Below are positions 8,621-15,652 of a DNA stretch of 35,461 nt, in pieces. Numbering within the stretch: the first letter of the stretch is position 1; each line of letters starts with the position of its first letter. The notes below the pieces were generated by a model. That model saw only the letters and a list, made by a program, of their open reading frames with translations, made no database searches and was not told the origin of the DNA. The DNA lies in the NCBI GenBank assembly GCA_009908745.1, contig JAAAOU010000468.1, forward strand, positions 1-35,461. Direction: 5' to 3'. Made by a program: the position numbers and the translations under genes. The stretch is from Bacteroidota bacterium. Its GTDB lineage: Bacteria; Bacteroidota; Bacteroidia; Chitinophagales; Saprospiraceae.

Positions 8621-8663
8621 GTTAAAGTGTTTTAACTTGAGGCCTTAACGGGCATCTAAGGCC
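8621..8663. repeat. Two small inverted repeats between tadA and the lipoprotein gene
   Basis: GTTAAA-GTGT-TTTAAC at 8621-8636, followed by GGCCTTA-9 bases-TAAGGCC at 8641-8663. Neither has a T-run on the plus strand, so a classic terminator is not shown. They could be a weak terminator of tadA or an operator for the gene at 8700. Confidence 0.35.
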
Positions 8664-8699
8664 AAATACCGGGTGTTATTGCTACAAACCCTTATTGCG

Positions 8700-9239
8700 A
8701 TGAAATCAATCTTCTACCTCCTGCCGCTTTTGAGCCTGCTGCTTTTTAGCAGTTGCGGCCCTACGCTCAGCCCATTCACAAAGCGGGTATACGAGCAAGG
8801 CAACTTCTCCACCAGCGACCTGGAACGCATTCAGTTTTACCTGTCGGATGACATCGTGCTGCGGCGCGAGCTGACCGGCGGGCGCTCGGAAGTGATTTCC
8901 GGCGAGATCAAGATCATTGACGGGCGAAAGGTCGAGCAAGTGGTCATCCCCAAAGGGACGCCCGGCGTGCTGGCTTTCCAGTCGGATGGCGGCCGGCTGG
9001 CTGTTTCCTTTGAGGATGGCGAGGACCGCTACCTGATGTTCGGGCCCAACCCAACGGTAGACGGCCGGTACACGCTGCTGGCCTCCTCCCAAAAGAAGCG
9101 GTTTAGTGTTGTCACCTATGAGGGTAAAAAGTGGCGTGTGCAACGCAATGACGCTTACACCAACCTGATGGTAGACCTGAAGAAAATCAACAAAGTAGCG
9201 GTGCAATCCCGCACGGCAAAGGGCAGGCGGGTTGACTAA
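8700..9239 (+). CDS. Predicted lipoprotein of unknown function
   Basis: A 179-residue protein with a lipoprotein signal peptide: MKSIFYLL, a hydrophobic core, then the lipobox LFSSC with the modified Cys19. The mature part is predicted to be soluble, mixed alpha/beta, with no motif I recognise. The stretch around residues 30-60 (DLERIQFYLSDDIVLRRE) and the following hydrophilic strands look like a small beta-rich domain, and RKVEQVVIPKGTPGVL resembles lipoproteins found in many Bacteroidota, but no function is known to me. The start is the ATG directly before the signal peptide; nine further in-frame codons upstream do not fit. Its stop codon overlaps that of the convergent macrodomain gene. 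Confidence 0.78.
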   Translation: MKSIFYLLPLLSLLLFSSCGPTLSPFTKRVYEQGNFSTSDLERIQFYLSDDIVLRRELTGGRSEVISGEIKIIDGRKVEQVVIPKGTPGVLAFQSDGGRLAVSFEDGEDRYLMFGPNPTVDGRYTLLASSQKKRFSVVTYEGKKWRVQRNDAYTNLMVDLKKINKVAVQSRTAKGRRVD

Positions 9240-9757
9240 TCTTCGAGCAGCGCCTCATAAAGGGCATAGTTCTCTTGGTCGAAGCAGACAAAGACCACCT
9301 CTTGTACTGAGGAATTGGGGTGCTCCTCTTGGTAATGACGCATGGCGGCTACTGCAACCATAGCGGCTTTATCCTTAGGGTAGCCATACACGCCGGTGCT
9401 GATATTGGGAAAGGCGACCGTCTGCAGCTTGTGTTCATCGGCCAGCTGCAAGCTATTGAGGTAGCAGTTGCGCAGCAGTTCTTCCTCGCCACTTGCTCCG
9501 CCTTTCCATACCGGGCCCACTGTATGTATGACGTGCTTAGCAGGCAATTCGCCGGCTGTAGTCACCACCGCTTCCCCCGTGGGGCAGCCCCCTTGCCGCT
9601 CCCGGATAGCATCGCATTCCGCCATGATAGCAGGGCCGCCGGCACGGTGTATGGCACCATCCACGCCTCCCCCGCCCGCTAGCCGGCTGTTGGCTGCGTT
9701 GACGATAGCGTCTGTTGCCACCTTAGTGATGTCGCCTTTTTGGAGATGAATTTGCAT
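9236..9757 (-). CDS. Macrodomain protein, O-acetyl-ADP-ribose deacetylase type
   Basis: A 173-residue single macrodomain of the MacroD/YmdB class, which removes acetyl from O-acetyl-ADP-ribose or reverses mono-ADP-ribosylation. Family residues seen: IVNAANSRLAGGGGVDGAIH (19-38) with Asn23 and the catalytic Asp33 equivalents, GEAVVTTAGELPAKHVIHTV (61-80), and the phosphate-binding loop NISTGVYGYP (118-127). The length equals that of bacterial YmdB-like proteins with no fused domain. Its stop codon overlaps the convergent lipoprotein stop (CTAA at 9236-9239). Upstream lies the rpmA terminator, so it is transcribed alone. Confidence 0.92.
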   Translation of the reverse strand: MQIHLQKGDITKVATDAIVNAANSRLAGGGGVDGAIHRAGGPAIMAECDAIRERQGGCPTGEAVVTTAGELPAKHVIHTVGPVWKGGASGEEELLRNCYLNSLQLADEHKLQTVAFPNISTGVYGYPKDKAAMVAVAAMRHYQEEHPNSSVQEVVFVCFDQENYALYEALLED

Positions 9758-9811
9758 CGTTTGATTTTAGAATTTGCCAGTTTGCAGGAAAGCTCCCGAG
9801 TGTGAAGCTAT

Positions 9812-9838
9812 AAAAAAAGCCCTATCAAACGATAGGGC
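9812..9838 (-). terminator. Rho-independent terminator of the rplU-rpmA operon
   Basis: Minus strand: perfect 8-bp stem GCCCTATC, loop GTTT, GATAGGGC, then TTTTTTTAT. It lies 65 bases after the rpmA stop. A second, AT-only hairpin (AAACTAAA-TTC-TTTAGTTT, 9862-9880) sits between the stop codon and this terminator. Confidence 0.85.
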
Positions 9839-9902
9839 CCTACTAAAATATAAAGCTATGAAAACTAAATTCTTTAGTTTCTTATGTTCTGATGCGTGAG
9901 GC

Positions 9903-10652
9903 TTATTTTTCGTCTGGCTCGCGGCCGCCGTCCAGGTGGTCCTGGAAGGCTTCCAGCTCCTCCCACTTCGCTTCGTGCGCCAGTTTCGCCTGCTTCGCCC
10001 AAGTAGCGGGGCTGTGCATGCGGTAACGTGGCCCTGCTTCGTCGAGGATAGCCTGCACTTTTTCGGTTGGCGCGTTCGCCAGCTCTTCCCAAGTCGTGAT
10101 GCCGCCGTCCTTCAGCAAGCCTTCGATTTTTGGCCCGACGCCCTCGATCATTTTGAGGTCGTCCTGCTTGATCTTCTTGCCGGAAGGTAAGGTAATTTTT
10201 TCAGATTTGGAAGCTTTCGCCTTTGCTTTTGGCTTCTCCTCCTTGGGCGCTTCGGCCTTGGTATCCTGCTCCGTGGCCGGTGCTTCTGTCTTAGCCGCCT
10301 GTTCCGTAGCCGGTGCTTCCGGTTCCGGTGCTGGTGCTGCTTTTTTCTTAGGCGCTGCTTTTGCCTTCGGAGCCGCAGCAGCAAGCGTCTCTTCTGCGCC
10401 ATTGGGCAGTACGCTTACGTAGGTGCGGTTCTTGCGGCGGCGGCGGAAAGTAACGACGCCATCCACTGCCGCGTGCAGGGTAAAATCTTTGCCCTTGTAT
10501 ACGTTTTCGCCAGGGTGGAACTTGGTACCGCGCTGACGGACGATGATGTTGCCCGCTTTGGCAGCCTGGCCTCCATATAATTTTACGCCGAGTCGTTTCG
10601 AGTTGCTGTCCCGGCCGTTATCCGTACTACCTACACCTTTTTTGTGTGCCAT
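9903..10652 (-). CDS. rpmA: Ribosomal protein bL27 with C-terminal linker and helix-hairpin-helix domain
   Basis: A 249-residue protein whose first 85 residues are a complete bL27 ([20 protein letters not shown] start, [14 protein letters not shown], ending TYVSVLP), a large-subunit protein at the peptidyl transferase centre. Ordinary bL27 stops near residue 90. Here a low-complexity Ala/Lys/Glu/Pro linker (about 90-152) leads to a globular domain (about 155-245) with a helix-hairpin-helix core [17 protein letters not shown] (168-184) and a conserved-looking tail with [16 protein letters not shown]. The N-terminus starts with MAHKK, with no Firmicutes-type cleavable extension. Downstream of rplU by 49 bases and ending at a strong terminator, so a standard rplU-rpmA operon. 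The linker is Ala/Lys-biased but stays in frame, so this is a genuine fusion, not a sequencing join. Confidence 0.95.
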   Translation of the reverse strand: MAHKKGVGSTDNGRDSNSKRLGVKLYGGQAAKAGNIIVRQRGTKFHPGENVYKGKDFTLHAAVDGVVTFRRRRKNRTYVSVLPNGAEETLAAAAPKAKAAPKKKAAPAPEPEAPATEQAAKTEAPATEQDTKAEAPKEEKPKAKAKASKSEKITLPSGKKIKQDDLKMIEGVGPKIEGLLKDGGITTWEELANAPTEKVQAILDEAGPRYRMHSPATWAKQAKLAHEAKWEELEAFQDHLDGGREPDEK

Positions 10653-10701
10653 GGTTCAAACTATTTTGAGTTCTAAAAACAAACCGTACCCCAAGCCGGG
10701 C

Positions 10702-11010
10702 TTATACGGCGATATTGTCAATTTTGATCTTTGTAAAACGCTGACGGTGGCCGCTCTTGCGGCGGTAGCCTTGACGGCGTTTCTTTTTGAAGACGATAAC
10801 CTTGTCGCCTTTCACGTGCTCCAGCACGGTAGCGTTTACATTGGCGTTCAGTACCGGCGTGCCGACGGAAACCTTGCCTCCGTTGTCAACTAGAAGGACA
10901 TCTTCCAGCTTGAGGCTGTCCCCCTCCTCGGCTTCTAACTGGTGGACGAAGAGCTCCTGCCCTTCCTCGACTTTGAACTGCTGACCAGCTATTTTTACGA
11001 TTGCGAACAT
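10702..11010 (-). CDS. rplU: Ribosomal protein bL21
   Basis: A 102-residue canonical bL21: MFAIVKIAGQQFKVEEGQ at the start and the signature KKKRRQGYRRKSGHRQ near the C-terminus, which binds 23S rRNA domain V/VI region. It has no C-terminal extension, in contrast to its operon partner bL27. First gene of the rplU-rpmA operon, preceded by a perfect -7 box 43 bases upstream of the start codon. Confidence 0.97.
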   Translation of the reverse strand: MFAIVKIAGQQFKVEEGQELFVHQLEAEEGDSLKLEDVLLVDNGGKVSVGTPVLNANVNATVLEHVKGDKVIVFKKKRRQGYRRKSGHRQRFTKIKIDNIAV

Positions 11011-11052
11011 TGATTCTTAGTTGTAAAAGTGAACTATTGTAAAATTGAGGGG

Positions 11053-11060
11053 CAAAGATA
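11053..11060 (-). promoter_or_regulatory. -7 promoter box of rplU-rpmA
   Basis: Perfect TAnnTTTG box (TATCTTTG, 11060-11053 on the minus strand), giving a short leader of about 35 bases. No clear -33 element was recognised. Confidence 0.6.
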
Positions 11061-11100
11061 CATACTTTTGTGGAAAAGAAGAAATTAGAATAGCGATTGA

Positions 11101-11204
11101 CTTGATAAGTTTCTCGTGCGGGAAATCCAAGCGCTTGTCAAGTCTTCTCTTGCAGGGCTTAGGCTTGACAAGGGCAGGCGTATCCGCCATAGAAACTTGT
11201 CAAG
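11101..11204. repeat. Four evenly spaced 9-bp palindromes (CTTGnnAAG type)
   Basis: CTTGATAAG at 11101, CTTGTCAAG at 11134, CTTGACAAG at 11164 and CTTGTCAAG at 11196; steps of 33, 30 and 32 bases, close to three helical turns each. The outer two are also arms of a longer inverted repeat (AGAAACTTGTCAAGTC at 11191-11206 matches the complement of 11114-11099 with one mismatch), and the inner two face each other likewise, so the block is an inverted repeat nested in another. It lies between the divergent rplU and glycosidase genes and its last copy overlaps the possible -33 region of the latter. Confidence 0.65.
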
Positions 11205-11226
11205 TCTTGGCTAATCCGTAATTTCG
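11197..11226 (+). promoter_or_regulatory. Possible promoter of the GH63-like gene
   Basis: TAATTTCG (11219-11226) matches the -7 consensus TAnnTTTG with one mismatch, and TTGT (11197-11200) lies 18 bases upstream as a -33-like element. The latter is inside the fourth palindrome, so a protein bound there could block transcription. Confidence 0.4.
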
Positions 11227-11247
11227 CCTCGACACATAACCACACCC

Positions 11248-12567
11248 ATGCAAGACCACCCACTCCTCGCCGCCGCCCGCCAAGTCCTGGAGCAGAACTG
11301 GAACGGCCGCTTCACCAAGCCCGCCCCCAGCCTCTACCCCCATCAGTGGAATTGGGACGCCGGCTTCATCGCCCTGGGCAATGCCCACCATAATATGGAC
11401 CGCGCGATGGCGGAACTACGCCACCTCTTCCGGGGGCAATGGTCGAACGGGATGCTGCCGCAGATTGTGTTTGGCGACGACCCGCAGGCCCGCTATTTCC
11501 CCGGCCCTGATTTTTGGCAAACCGAAAAGGCGGAACATGCGCCGCAGGGCATTCAGACCTCAGGTATTTCCATGCCGCCCGTCCACGGTTTTGTCCTTTG
11601 GGAATTGTACGAAATAGCGGAAGACAAGGAGGCGGCCCGGGCATTCCTGCAAGAGATGTACCCCAAGGTGATTGCCCTGCACCGCTACTTCTACGACTAC
11701 CGCGACCCGGAGGAGGAAGGCTTGGCTTACATCCGGCACCCCTGGGAAGGCGGCACGGACAACTCGCCGATCTGGGACGCCGCCCTGGCCCGTATGGATA
11801 CCAGCCAATTGGACATCCCGCCCTACGAGCGCAAGGACTTGCAAAACCCCAAAGCCGCCGCGCACCGGCCTACGCAGGCGGATTACGACCGCTATGTGTA
11901 TTTGGTCGACCTGTTCCGGAAGAACGCCTACGATGATGCGCGTATCTACGAGCAGTGCCCCTTCCTGATTCAGGACCCTCTATTTAATGGCATCCTCTGC
12001 TGGTCTAATGAAGCCCTGATCAAAATTGGCGACTTGCTGGGCGAGGACATCAGCGAGCCGATGCAATGGCACGAACTGACCATCTGGTCGATGAACGACA
12101 AACTCTGGGATGAAGAACGCGGCCTGTACAACGCGTATGATTTGCGGCAGCAGGAGCTTATTCCCGTGTACACTTCCTCCGGCCTGATGCCCCTGTGTGG
12201 GGAAGTACCCACGCAAGAACAGGCGGAAGCCATGCTGCTAACCCTGGAAAGCGGACACTTTGGGGGCAAGCGCAAGGATATCCGCCTCTGCCCGACTTAC
12301 AGCCTGCAAGCCGAAGACGTCGACTTCAAAAAATACTGGCGCGGCCCAGTTTGGATCAACCTCAACTGGCTGCTCTACCGGGGCCTGCTGCGCTACGATA
12401 TGGACAAAGTAGCGGAGCGTGTCAAGCAGGACAGCTTGGCGCTGCTCTCCGAACAGGGCTTCTACGAGTACTTTGACCCTAGGAAAGAGGCGGAAGGCGA
12501 AATAGGTTGCGGCACGGATAGCTTCTCTTGGTCAGCGGCGCTTTGCGTAGAGTGGCTAATGAGGTGA
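11248..12567 (+). CDS. GH63-like (MGH1-type) glycoside hydrolase
   Basis: A 439-residue (alpha/alpha)6-barrel hydrolase related to mannosylglycerate/glucosylglycerate hydrolases and GH63 glucosidases. Features: PHQWNWDAGFIALG (31-44) at the N-terminal substrate pocket, HPWEGGTDNSPIWD (164-177) containing the expected catalytic acid Asp171, and FYEYFDP (405-411) with Glu407 as the expected base, followed by GCGTDSFSWSAA (420-431). No signal peptide, so cytosolic. Substrate is likely a small alpha-linked solute or oligosaccharide; glucosylglycerate, mannosylglycerate and alpha-glucoside degradation are all compatible with the family. The gene stands alone, preceded by the palindrome array and facing the SDR gene with seven bases between stops. 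Confidence 0.85.
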   Translation: MQDHPLLAAARQVLEQNWNGRFTKPAPSLYPHQWNWDAGFIALGNAHHNMDRAMAELRHLFRGQWSNGMLPQIVFGDDPQARYFPGPDFWQTEKAEHAPQGIQTSGISMPPVHGFVLWELYEIAEDKEAARAFLQEMYPKVIALHRYFYDYRDPEEEGLAYIRHPWEGGTDNSPIWDAALARMDTSQLDIPPYERKDLQNPKAAAHRPTQADYDRYVYLVDLFRKNAYDDARIYEQCPFLIQDPLFNGILCWSNEALIKIGDLLGEDISEPMQWHELTIWSMNDKLWDEERGLYNAYDLRQQELIPVYTSSGLMPLCGEVPTQEQAEAMLLTLESGHFGGKRKDIRLCPTYSLQAEDVDFKKYWRGPVWINLNWLLYRGLLRYDMDKVAERVKQDSLALLSEQGFYEYFDPRKEAEGEIGCGTDSFSWSAALCVEWLMR

Positions 12568-12574
12568 TTAGCTG

Positions 12575-13342
12575 CTAAATCTCCCAAATGTCGCCCCAAA
12601 GACGCGATCCTCCATCTATATATAAGGTCTCCCCCGTCACGTAATCCGCCAGAGCGAGGTAAAGCACCGCCTCGGCCACTTCATCCACTTTGCCCAGCCT
12701 TTTGACCGGTATAGACTTGCTCACCTGCGCCACCATTTCCGGCGGGTAGTTGTCCAAGCCAGAGCTGTGGATAATGCCCGGTGCCACGCTGTTGACCCGC
12801 ACGTTGCGGTTGGCCCATTCTACGGCGAGCGACTTAGTCAGGTTATCTACACCCGCCCGCGCCGCGCCGGTATGCGACATGCCCGGGAAGCCCCGGTAGT
12901 GGTCCACAATAATATTGACGACGCAGCCTGACTCCTGCGGCAGGAAAAAGCTATTGGCCATCTGCTGCGTCATGAACCAAGTGCCGTTGAGGTTGGTGTT
13001 GATGACCGCCAGCCAGCCCTTGGCCGGAATGGCCTCCGCGGGGGAAGGGAACTGCCCGCCGGCGTTATTGACCAGCAAATCGAGCTTGCCACTCTGCTTT
13101 TTGATCAAGGCCGCCAACTCCTCAATTTTCTCCGGTTCGCGGATGTCAAGGGCAAAGGCATGGCAGGGGCCATACTCTTGCAGCTGAGCAGCGGCCGATT
13201 GCAGCTCTGATTCTTTCCTGGAAGCAATGTAAACCTCAGCACCGTACTGCAGCAGTTGACGGGCAATTTCGTACCCAATACCGCTGCGGCCTCCGGTGAC
13301 TAATGCGGTTTTGCCTTTGAAAATCTCGGGTTGAAACATCAT
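12575..13342 (-). CDS. SDR oxidoreductase, enoyl-CoA reductase (PECR/DECR)-like, atypical active site
   Basis: A 255-residue short-chain dehydrogenase with an intact NADP(H) site, TGGRSGIG (16-23) and VNNAGG (91-96). It resembles peroxisomal trans-2-enoyl-CoA reductase and 2,4-dienoyl-CoA reductases: GGQFPSPAEAI, NLNGTWFM, GFPGMSHTGAARAGVDNLTKSLAVEW. The classical YxxxK pair is replaced: aligned on the following AGV, Tyr corresponds to Thr158 and Lys to Arg162, as in that atypical branch. It probably reduces the double bond of an enoyl- or dienoyl-CoA, but the substrate is not proven. Two ATG codons lie at the start (13342 and 13339); either is possible. It faces the glycosidase gene. Confidence 0.87.
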   Translation of the reverse strand: MMFQPEIFKGKTALVTGGRSGIGYEIARQLLQYGAEVYIASRKESELQSAAAQLQEYGPCHAFALDIREPEKIEELAALIKKQSGKLDLLVNNAGGQFPSPAEAIPAKGWLAVINTNLNGTWFMTQQMANSFFLPQESGCVVNIIVDHYRGFPGMSHTGAARAGVDNLTKSLAVEWANRNVRVNSVAPGIIHSSGLDNYPPEMVAQVSKSIPVKRLGKVDEVAEAVLYLALADYVTGETLYIDGGSRLWGDIWEI

Positions 13343-13528
13343 ACAGGGTGTTTTTGCGGCGGCAAGATAAGGGGAATGGGCAAAATAAGTCCACCTAAAT
13401 TGACCAAACAGCGGCTTTTAGGATCAAAATCAAACGTATTGCGCCACTATGTCAGCAACAAATTGCAAAACAAGCCATATTGTCACTTGCAGCCAGCCTT
13501 GCCAAGCAAAATCGGCAGCCGTCTTGGC

Positions 13529-13545
13529 TTGGTACGCCGATTGCA
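13529..13545 (+). promoter_or_regulatory. Sigma-54 (RpoN) type promoter of the Hsp20 genes
   Basis: TTGGTACG-CCGA-TTGCA matches the -24/-12 consensus TGGYACG-N4-TTGCW exactly, with GG (13531-13532) and GC (13543-13544) separated by ten bases. Transcription would begin near 13556, about 39 bases before the first Hsp20 start. It is flanked by the inverted repeat AATCGGC (13510-13516) / GCCGATT (13536-13542) and the palindrome CTTGCCAAG (13498-13506). The upstream part of this 250-base gap (13343-13495) shows no other recognisable element. Confidence 0.7.
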
Positions 13546-13594
13546 TATAGAAGGGTGAACTTGCATTAAAAAACCACACAAAACATAAGCAGTT

Positions 13595-14029
13595 ATGAAA
13601 CTCGTGAAAGTAAATCCGAACCAATTGGCGAACACTTCAATTTTTGACGATTTCGACCGCGTATTCGATGGGTTCCTGAACAGTAAGCCGCTGACCCGGG
13701 ATTTCAAGCCCGGCGTGAACGTCATCGAGGAGCCGGAGGCTTTCCGCCTGCAGCTTGCCGCGCCCGGTTTGGCGCGTGAGGATTTCGAGATCGAATTGGA
13801 CAAGGACGTACTGAACATCTCCGTCAACAAGGAGTTCCAATTAAAAGAAGGTGAAACGGCACGCCGCCGGGAGTTCGGCGACTACAACTTTAAGCGTTCG
13901 TTCCGCCTGTCTGAGCTGATTGAAACGGACCGCATCAACGCCACTTATGAAAATGGCGTGCTGAACATAGAGCTGCCCAAAGCAGAAGAGGCAAAGGAAA
14001 AGCCTGCCCGCAAAATTGAAATTGCTTAA
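13595..14029 (+). CDS. Small heat-shock protein (Hsp20/alpha-crystallin)
   Basis: A 144-residue ATP-independent holdase chaperone that binds unfolding proteins and forms large oligomers. The alpha-crystallin domain spans about residues 38-134, with AAPGLAREDFEIEL (50-63) and the hallmark YENGVLNIELPK near the end. The C-terminal IxI motif (IEI in RKIEIA) that links dimers is present. The N-terminal arm is short. First gene after the sigma-54-like promoter, 86 bases before a paralogue with the same layout. Confidence 0.93.
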   Translation: MKLVKVNPNQLANTSIFDDFDRVFDGFLNSKPLTRDFKPGVNVIEEPEAFRLQLAAPGLAREDFEIELDKDVLNISVNKEFQLKEGETARRREFGDYNFKRSFRLSELIETDRINATYENGVLNIELPKAEEAKEKPARKIEIA

Positions 14030-14115
14030 GGTTTTGTCCTTTCCGCGACCGTCCTACGTGGCAAAAGCTGGAATGATTGAATTGTCTTTTTTGTTAACCT
14101 AAATGAAAACGTATT

Positions 14116-14547
14116 ATGAAAAAGTTAGTGAATTATAACCCGTTTGGCGTCAGCAAATTCTTTGACGACTTCTTCAACCGTGACATCACGGATTTCTTCG
14201 GCAGTGATGGTTCACTCACCTTACCTTCCGTTAATGTGGTCGAAAACGAAAAGTCGTACCGCATCGAGGTAGCCGCGCCAGGTCTGGAAAAAGACGATTT
14301 CAACCTGGAAGTAGACGGTAACATGCTGATCATCTCCGCCAAGAAAGAAGCCTCCGACGAAGTCAAGGAAGACAAGTACATGCGCCGCGAATTCAACTAC
14401 ACCTCTTTCAGCCGCACTTTCCAATTGCCGGAAGGGGTGGACGCTGACGAAATCGGCGCCAAGTACGACAACGGCGTATTGCACGTGACGCTGCCCAAGC
14501 TCGAAGAAGCACAAGCAGTGCCCACAAAACGCATTGAGATCAGCTAA
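14116..14547 (+). CDS. Small heat-shock protein (Hsp20/alpha-crystallin), second copy
   Basis: A 143-residue paralogue of the preceding protein. Alpha-crystallin domain at about 36-134 with AAPGLEKDDFNLEV (51-64), the YDNGVLHVTLPK hallmark, and the C-terminal IEI in KRIEIS. The two copies differ across most of the N-terminal arm, so this is an old duplication; hetero-oligomers are possible, as known for other bacterial Hsp20 pairs. No sigma-54 or TAnnTTTG box was recognised in the 86 bases between them, so cotranscription from 13529-13545 is likely. Confidence 0.93.
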   Translation: MKKLVNYNPFGVSKFFDDFFNRDITDFFGSDGSLTLPSVNVVENEKSYRIEVAAPGLEKDDFNLEVDGNMLIISAKKEASDEVKEDKYMRREFNYTSFSRTFQLPEGVDADEIGAKYDNGVLHVTLPKLEEAQAVPTKRIEIS

Positions 14548-14555
14548 AAAGCTTA

Positions 14556-14628
14556 AAGTTCTCTAAATGTTGGGGTTAGGCCAAACTTTTGGCAGCAACA
14601 ACACCTTTTACAAGTAGACAGAGAACTT
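14556..14628. repeat. Nested inverted repeat downstream of the Hsp20 genes
   Basis: AAGTTCTCT (14556-14564) pairs perfectly with AGAGAACTT (14620-14628); inside is a second hairpin, GCCAAA-CT-TTTGGC (14580-14593). It lies in the presumed 3' untranslated region, ahead of the terminator at 14705. Confidence 0.45.
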
Positions 14629-14704
14629 GAAATGAGCACTGAAATCGGCAATGACTGATAAAGCTCAAAGAATAGTTAATAGGGTTTTAGGTGTTTATTT
14701 TGGT

Positions 14705-14736
14705 GGCCGGCACATTAATTTGTGTCGGCCCTTTTT
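14705..14736 (+). terminator. Rho-independent terminator of the Hsp20 operon
   Basis: GGCCGGCACA, loop TTAATT, TGTGTCGGCC (10-bp stem with one G-T pair), followed by CTTTTT. Confidence 0.88.
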
Positions 14737-14744
14737 GTGTTAAG

Positions 14745-14775
14745 TTGCCTCGCCGCCAAAGTTTAGGTACTTTCG
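14745..14775 (+). promoter_or_regulatory. Possible promoter of the SDR gene at 14794
   Basis: TACTTTCG (14768-14775) fits the -7 consensus with one mismatch, and TTG (14745-14747) lies 20 bases upstream in the -33 position. The leader to the ATG would be only about a dozen bases. Confidence 0.42.
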
Positions 14776-14793
14776 CTACTCAATTTAGTGGGT

Positions 14794-15585
14794 ATGACAA
14801 TTTTAGTAACGGGGGCCTCCTCCGGTTTGGGGCAAGCGGTAGCCCGTCAGCTCAGCCGGGACGGCCACAAGGTCTTCGGAACGAGCAGGCAGGAACGCCG
14901 GGTCGAATCAGGGGTGGACATGTTGAAAATGGACCTGTCTGACAACGACAGCATACAGCAAGCGATAGAACACATTCGCAGGAACGCCGGTAGCTTGGAC
15001 GCAGTCGTCAACAACGCTGGCATAGGCATCGCCGGCCCAATGGAAGAAATTGATCAGGCTGCCCTACAACGTACTTTTGACATCAACACCATAGGCACAG
15101 TGCGGGTATGGCAGGCGGTACTGCCCCTGATGCGGCAACAAGGCCACGGCAAAATACTCAACATCAGCTCTATCGGCGCGCGGGTCGGCCTGCCATTCCG
15201 GGGTGCCTACTGCGCTTCCAAGGCCTCTATTGACCTTATGACGGAAGCCTTGCGCATGGAAGTCAAACCCTACGGCATCCAAGTCTGTTGTATCCATGCG
15301 GGTGATATCCGGACAAACATTAATGACAATCGCGTACAGAGCTACCGGAAAGACGGGCCCTACCGCGATCGTTACGAACGGGTTTACCAACGTATCAATC
15401 AAGAGGTCAAAGAAGGGGTCAGCCCGCAGTTTGTGGCAGCCCACATAGCCAAACTGCTGCAAAACGATCAGCTGAAGCCTTACTACGCCATTGGCAAACC
15501 TCTACAACGCCTGTCGTTGCTCTTGAAAAAAGTGCTGCCCGCCCGGCTTTTCGAACGCCTGATTTCCAATTATGCCAACGCCTAG
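14794..15585 (+). CDS. Short-chain dehydrogenase/reductase (classical SDR)
   Basis: A 263-residue oxidoreductase with the full classical SDR set: nucleotide-binding TGASSGLG (6-13), NNAG (73-76), Ser125/Ser126, and catalytic YCASK (Tyr139, Lys143). Arg-rich residues after the second strand (TSRQERR) suggest NADP preference. The C-terminal third (GKPLQRLSLLLKKVLPARLFERLI) resembles SDRs that act on retinoids, steroids or long-chain lipids and associate with membranes, but the substrate cannot be named. The ATG at 14794 is preferred over the GTG two codons earlier because it begins MTILVTGASSG. Monocistronic between the Hsp20 terminator and the next operon. Confidence 0.88.
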   Translation: MTILVTGASSGLGQAVARQLSRDGHKVFGTSRQERRVESGVDMLKMDLSDNDSIQQAIEHIRRNAGSLDAVVNNAGIGIAGPMEEIDQAALQRTFDINTIGTVRVWQAVLPLMRQQGHGKILNISSIGARVGLPFRGAYCASKASIDLMTEALRMEVKPYGIQVCCIHAGDIRTNINDNRVQSYRKDGPYRDRYERVYQRINQEVKEGVSPQFVAAHIAKLLQNDQLKPYYAIGKPLQRLSLLLKKVLPARLFERLISNYANA

Positions 15586-15652
15586 CCTACGTTTTTTGGC
15601 ACAAAACCTTATATTCTTGTAATTTCATCATACCCAACAAAACTTATAACCA

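Noticed and set aside
15591-15610. TTTTTTGGCACA as a sigma-54 -24 element
   Set aside because: The base pair at the -12 position is not GC (GG-N10-TA), so the second half of the consensus is missing.
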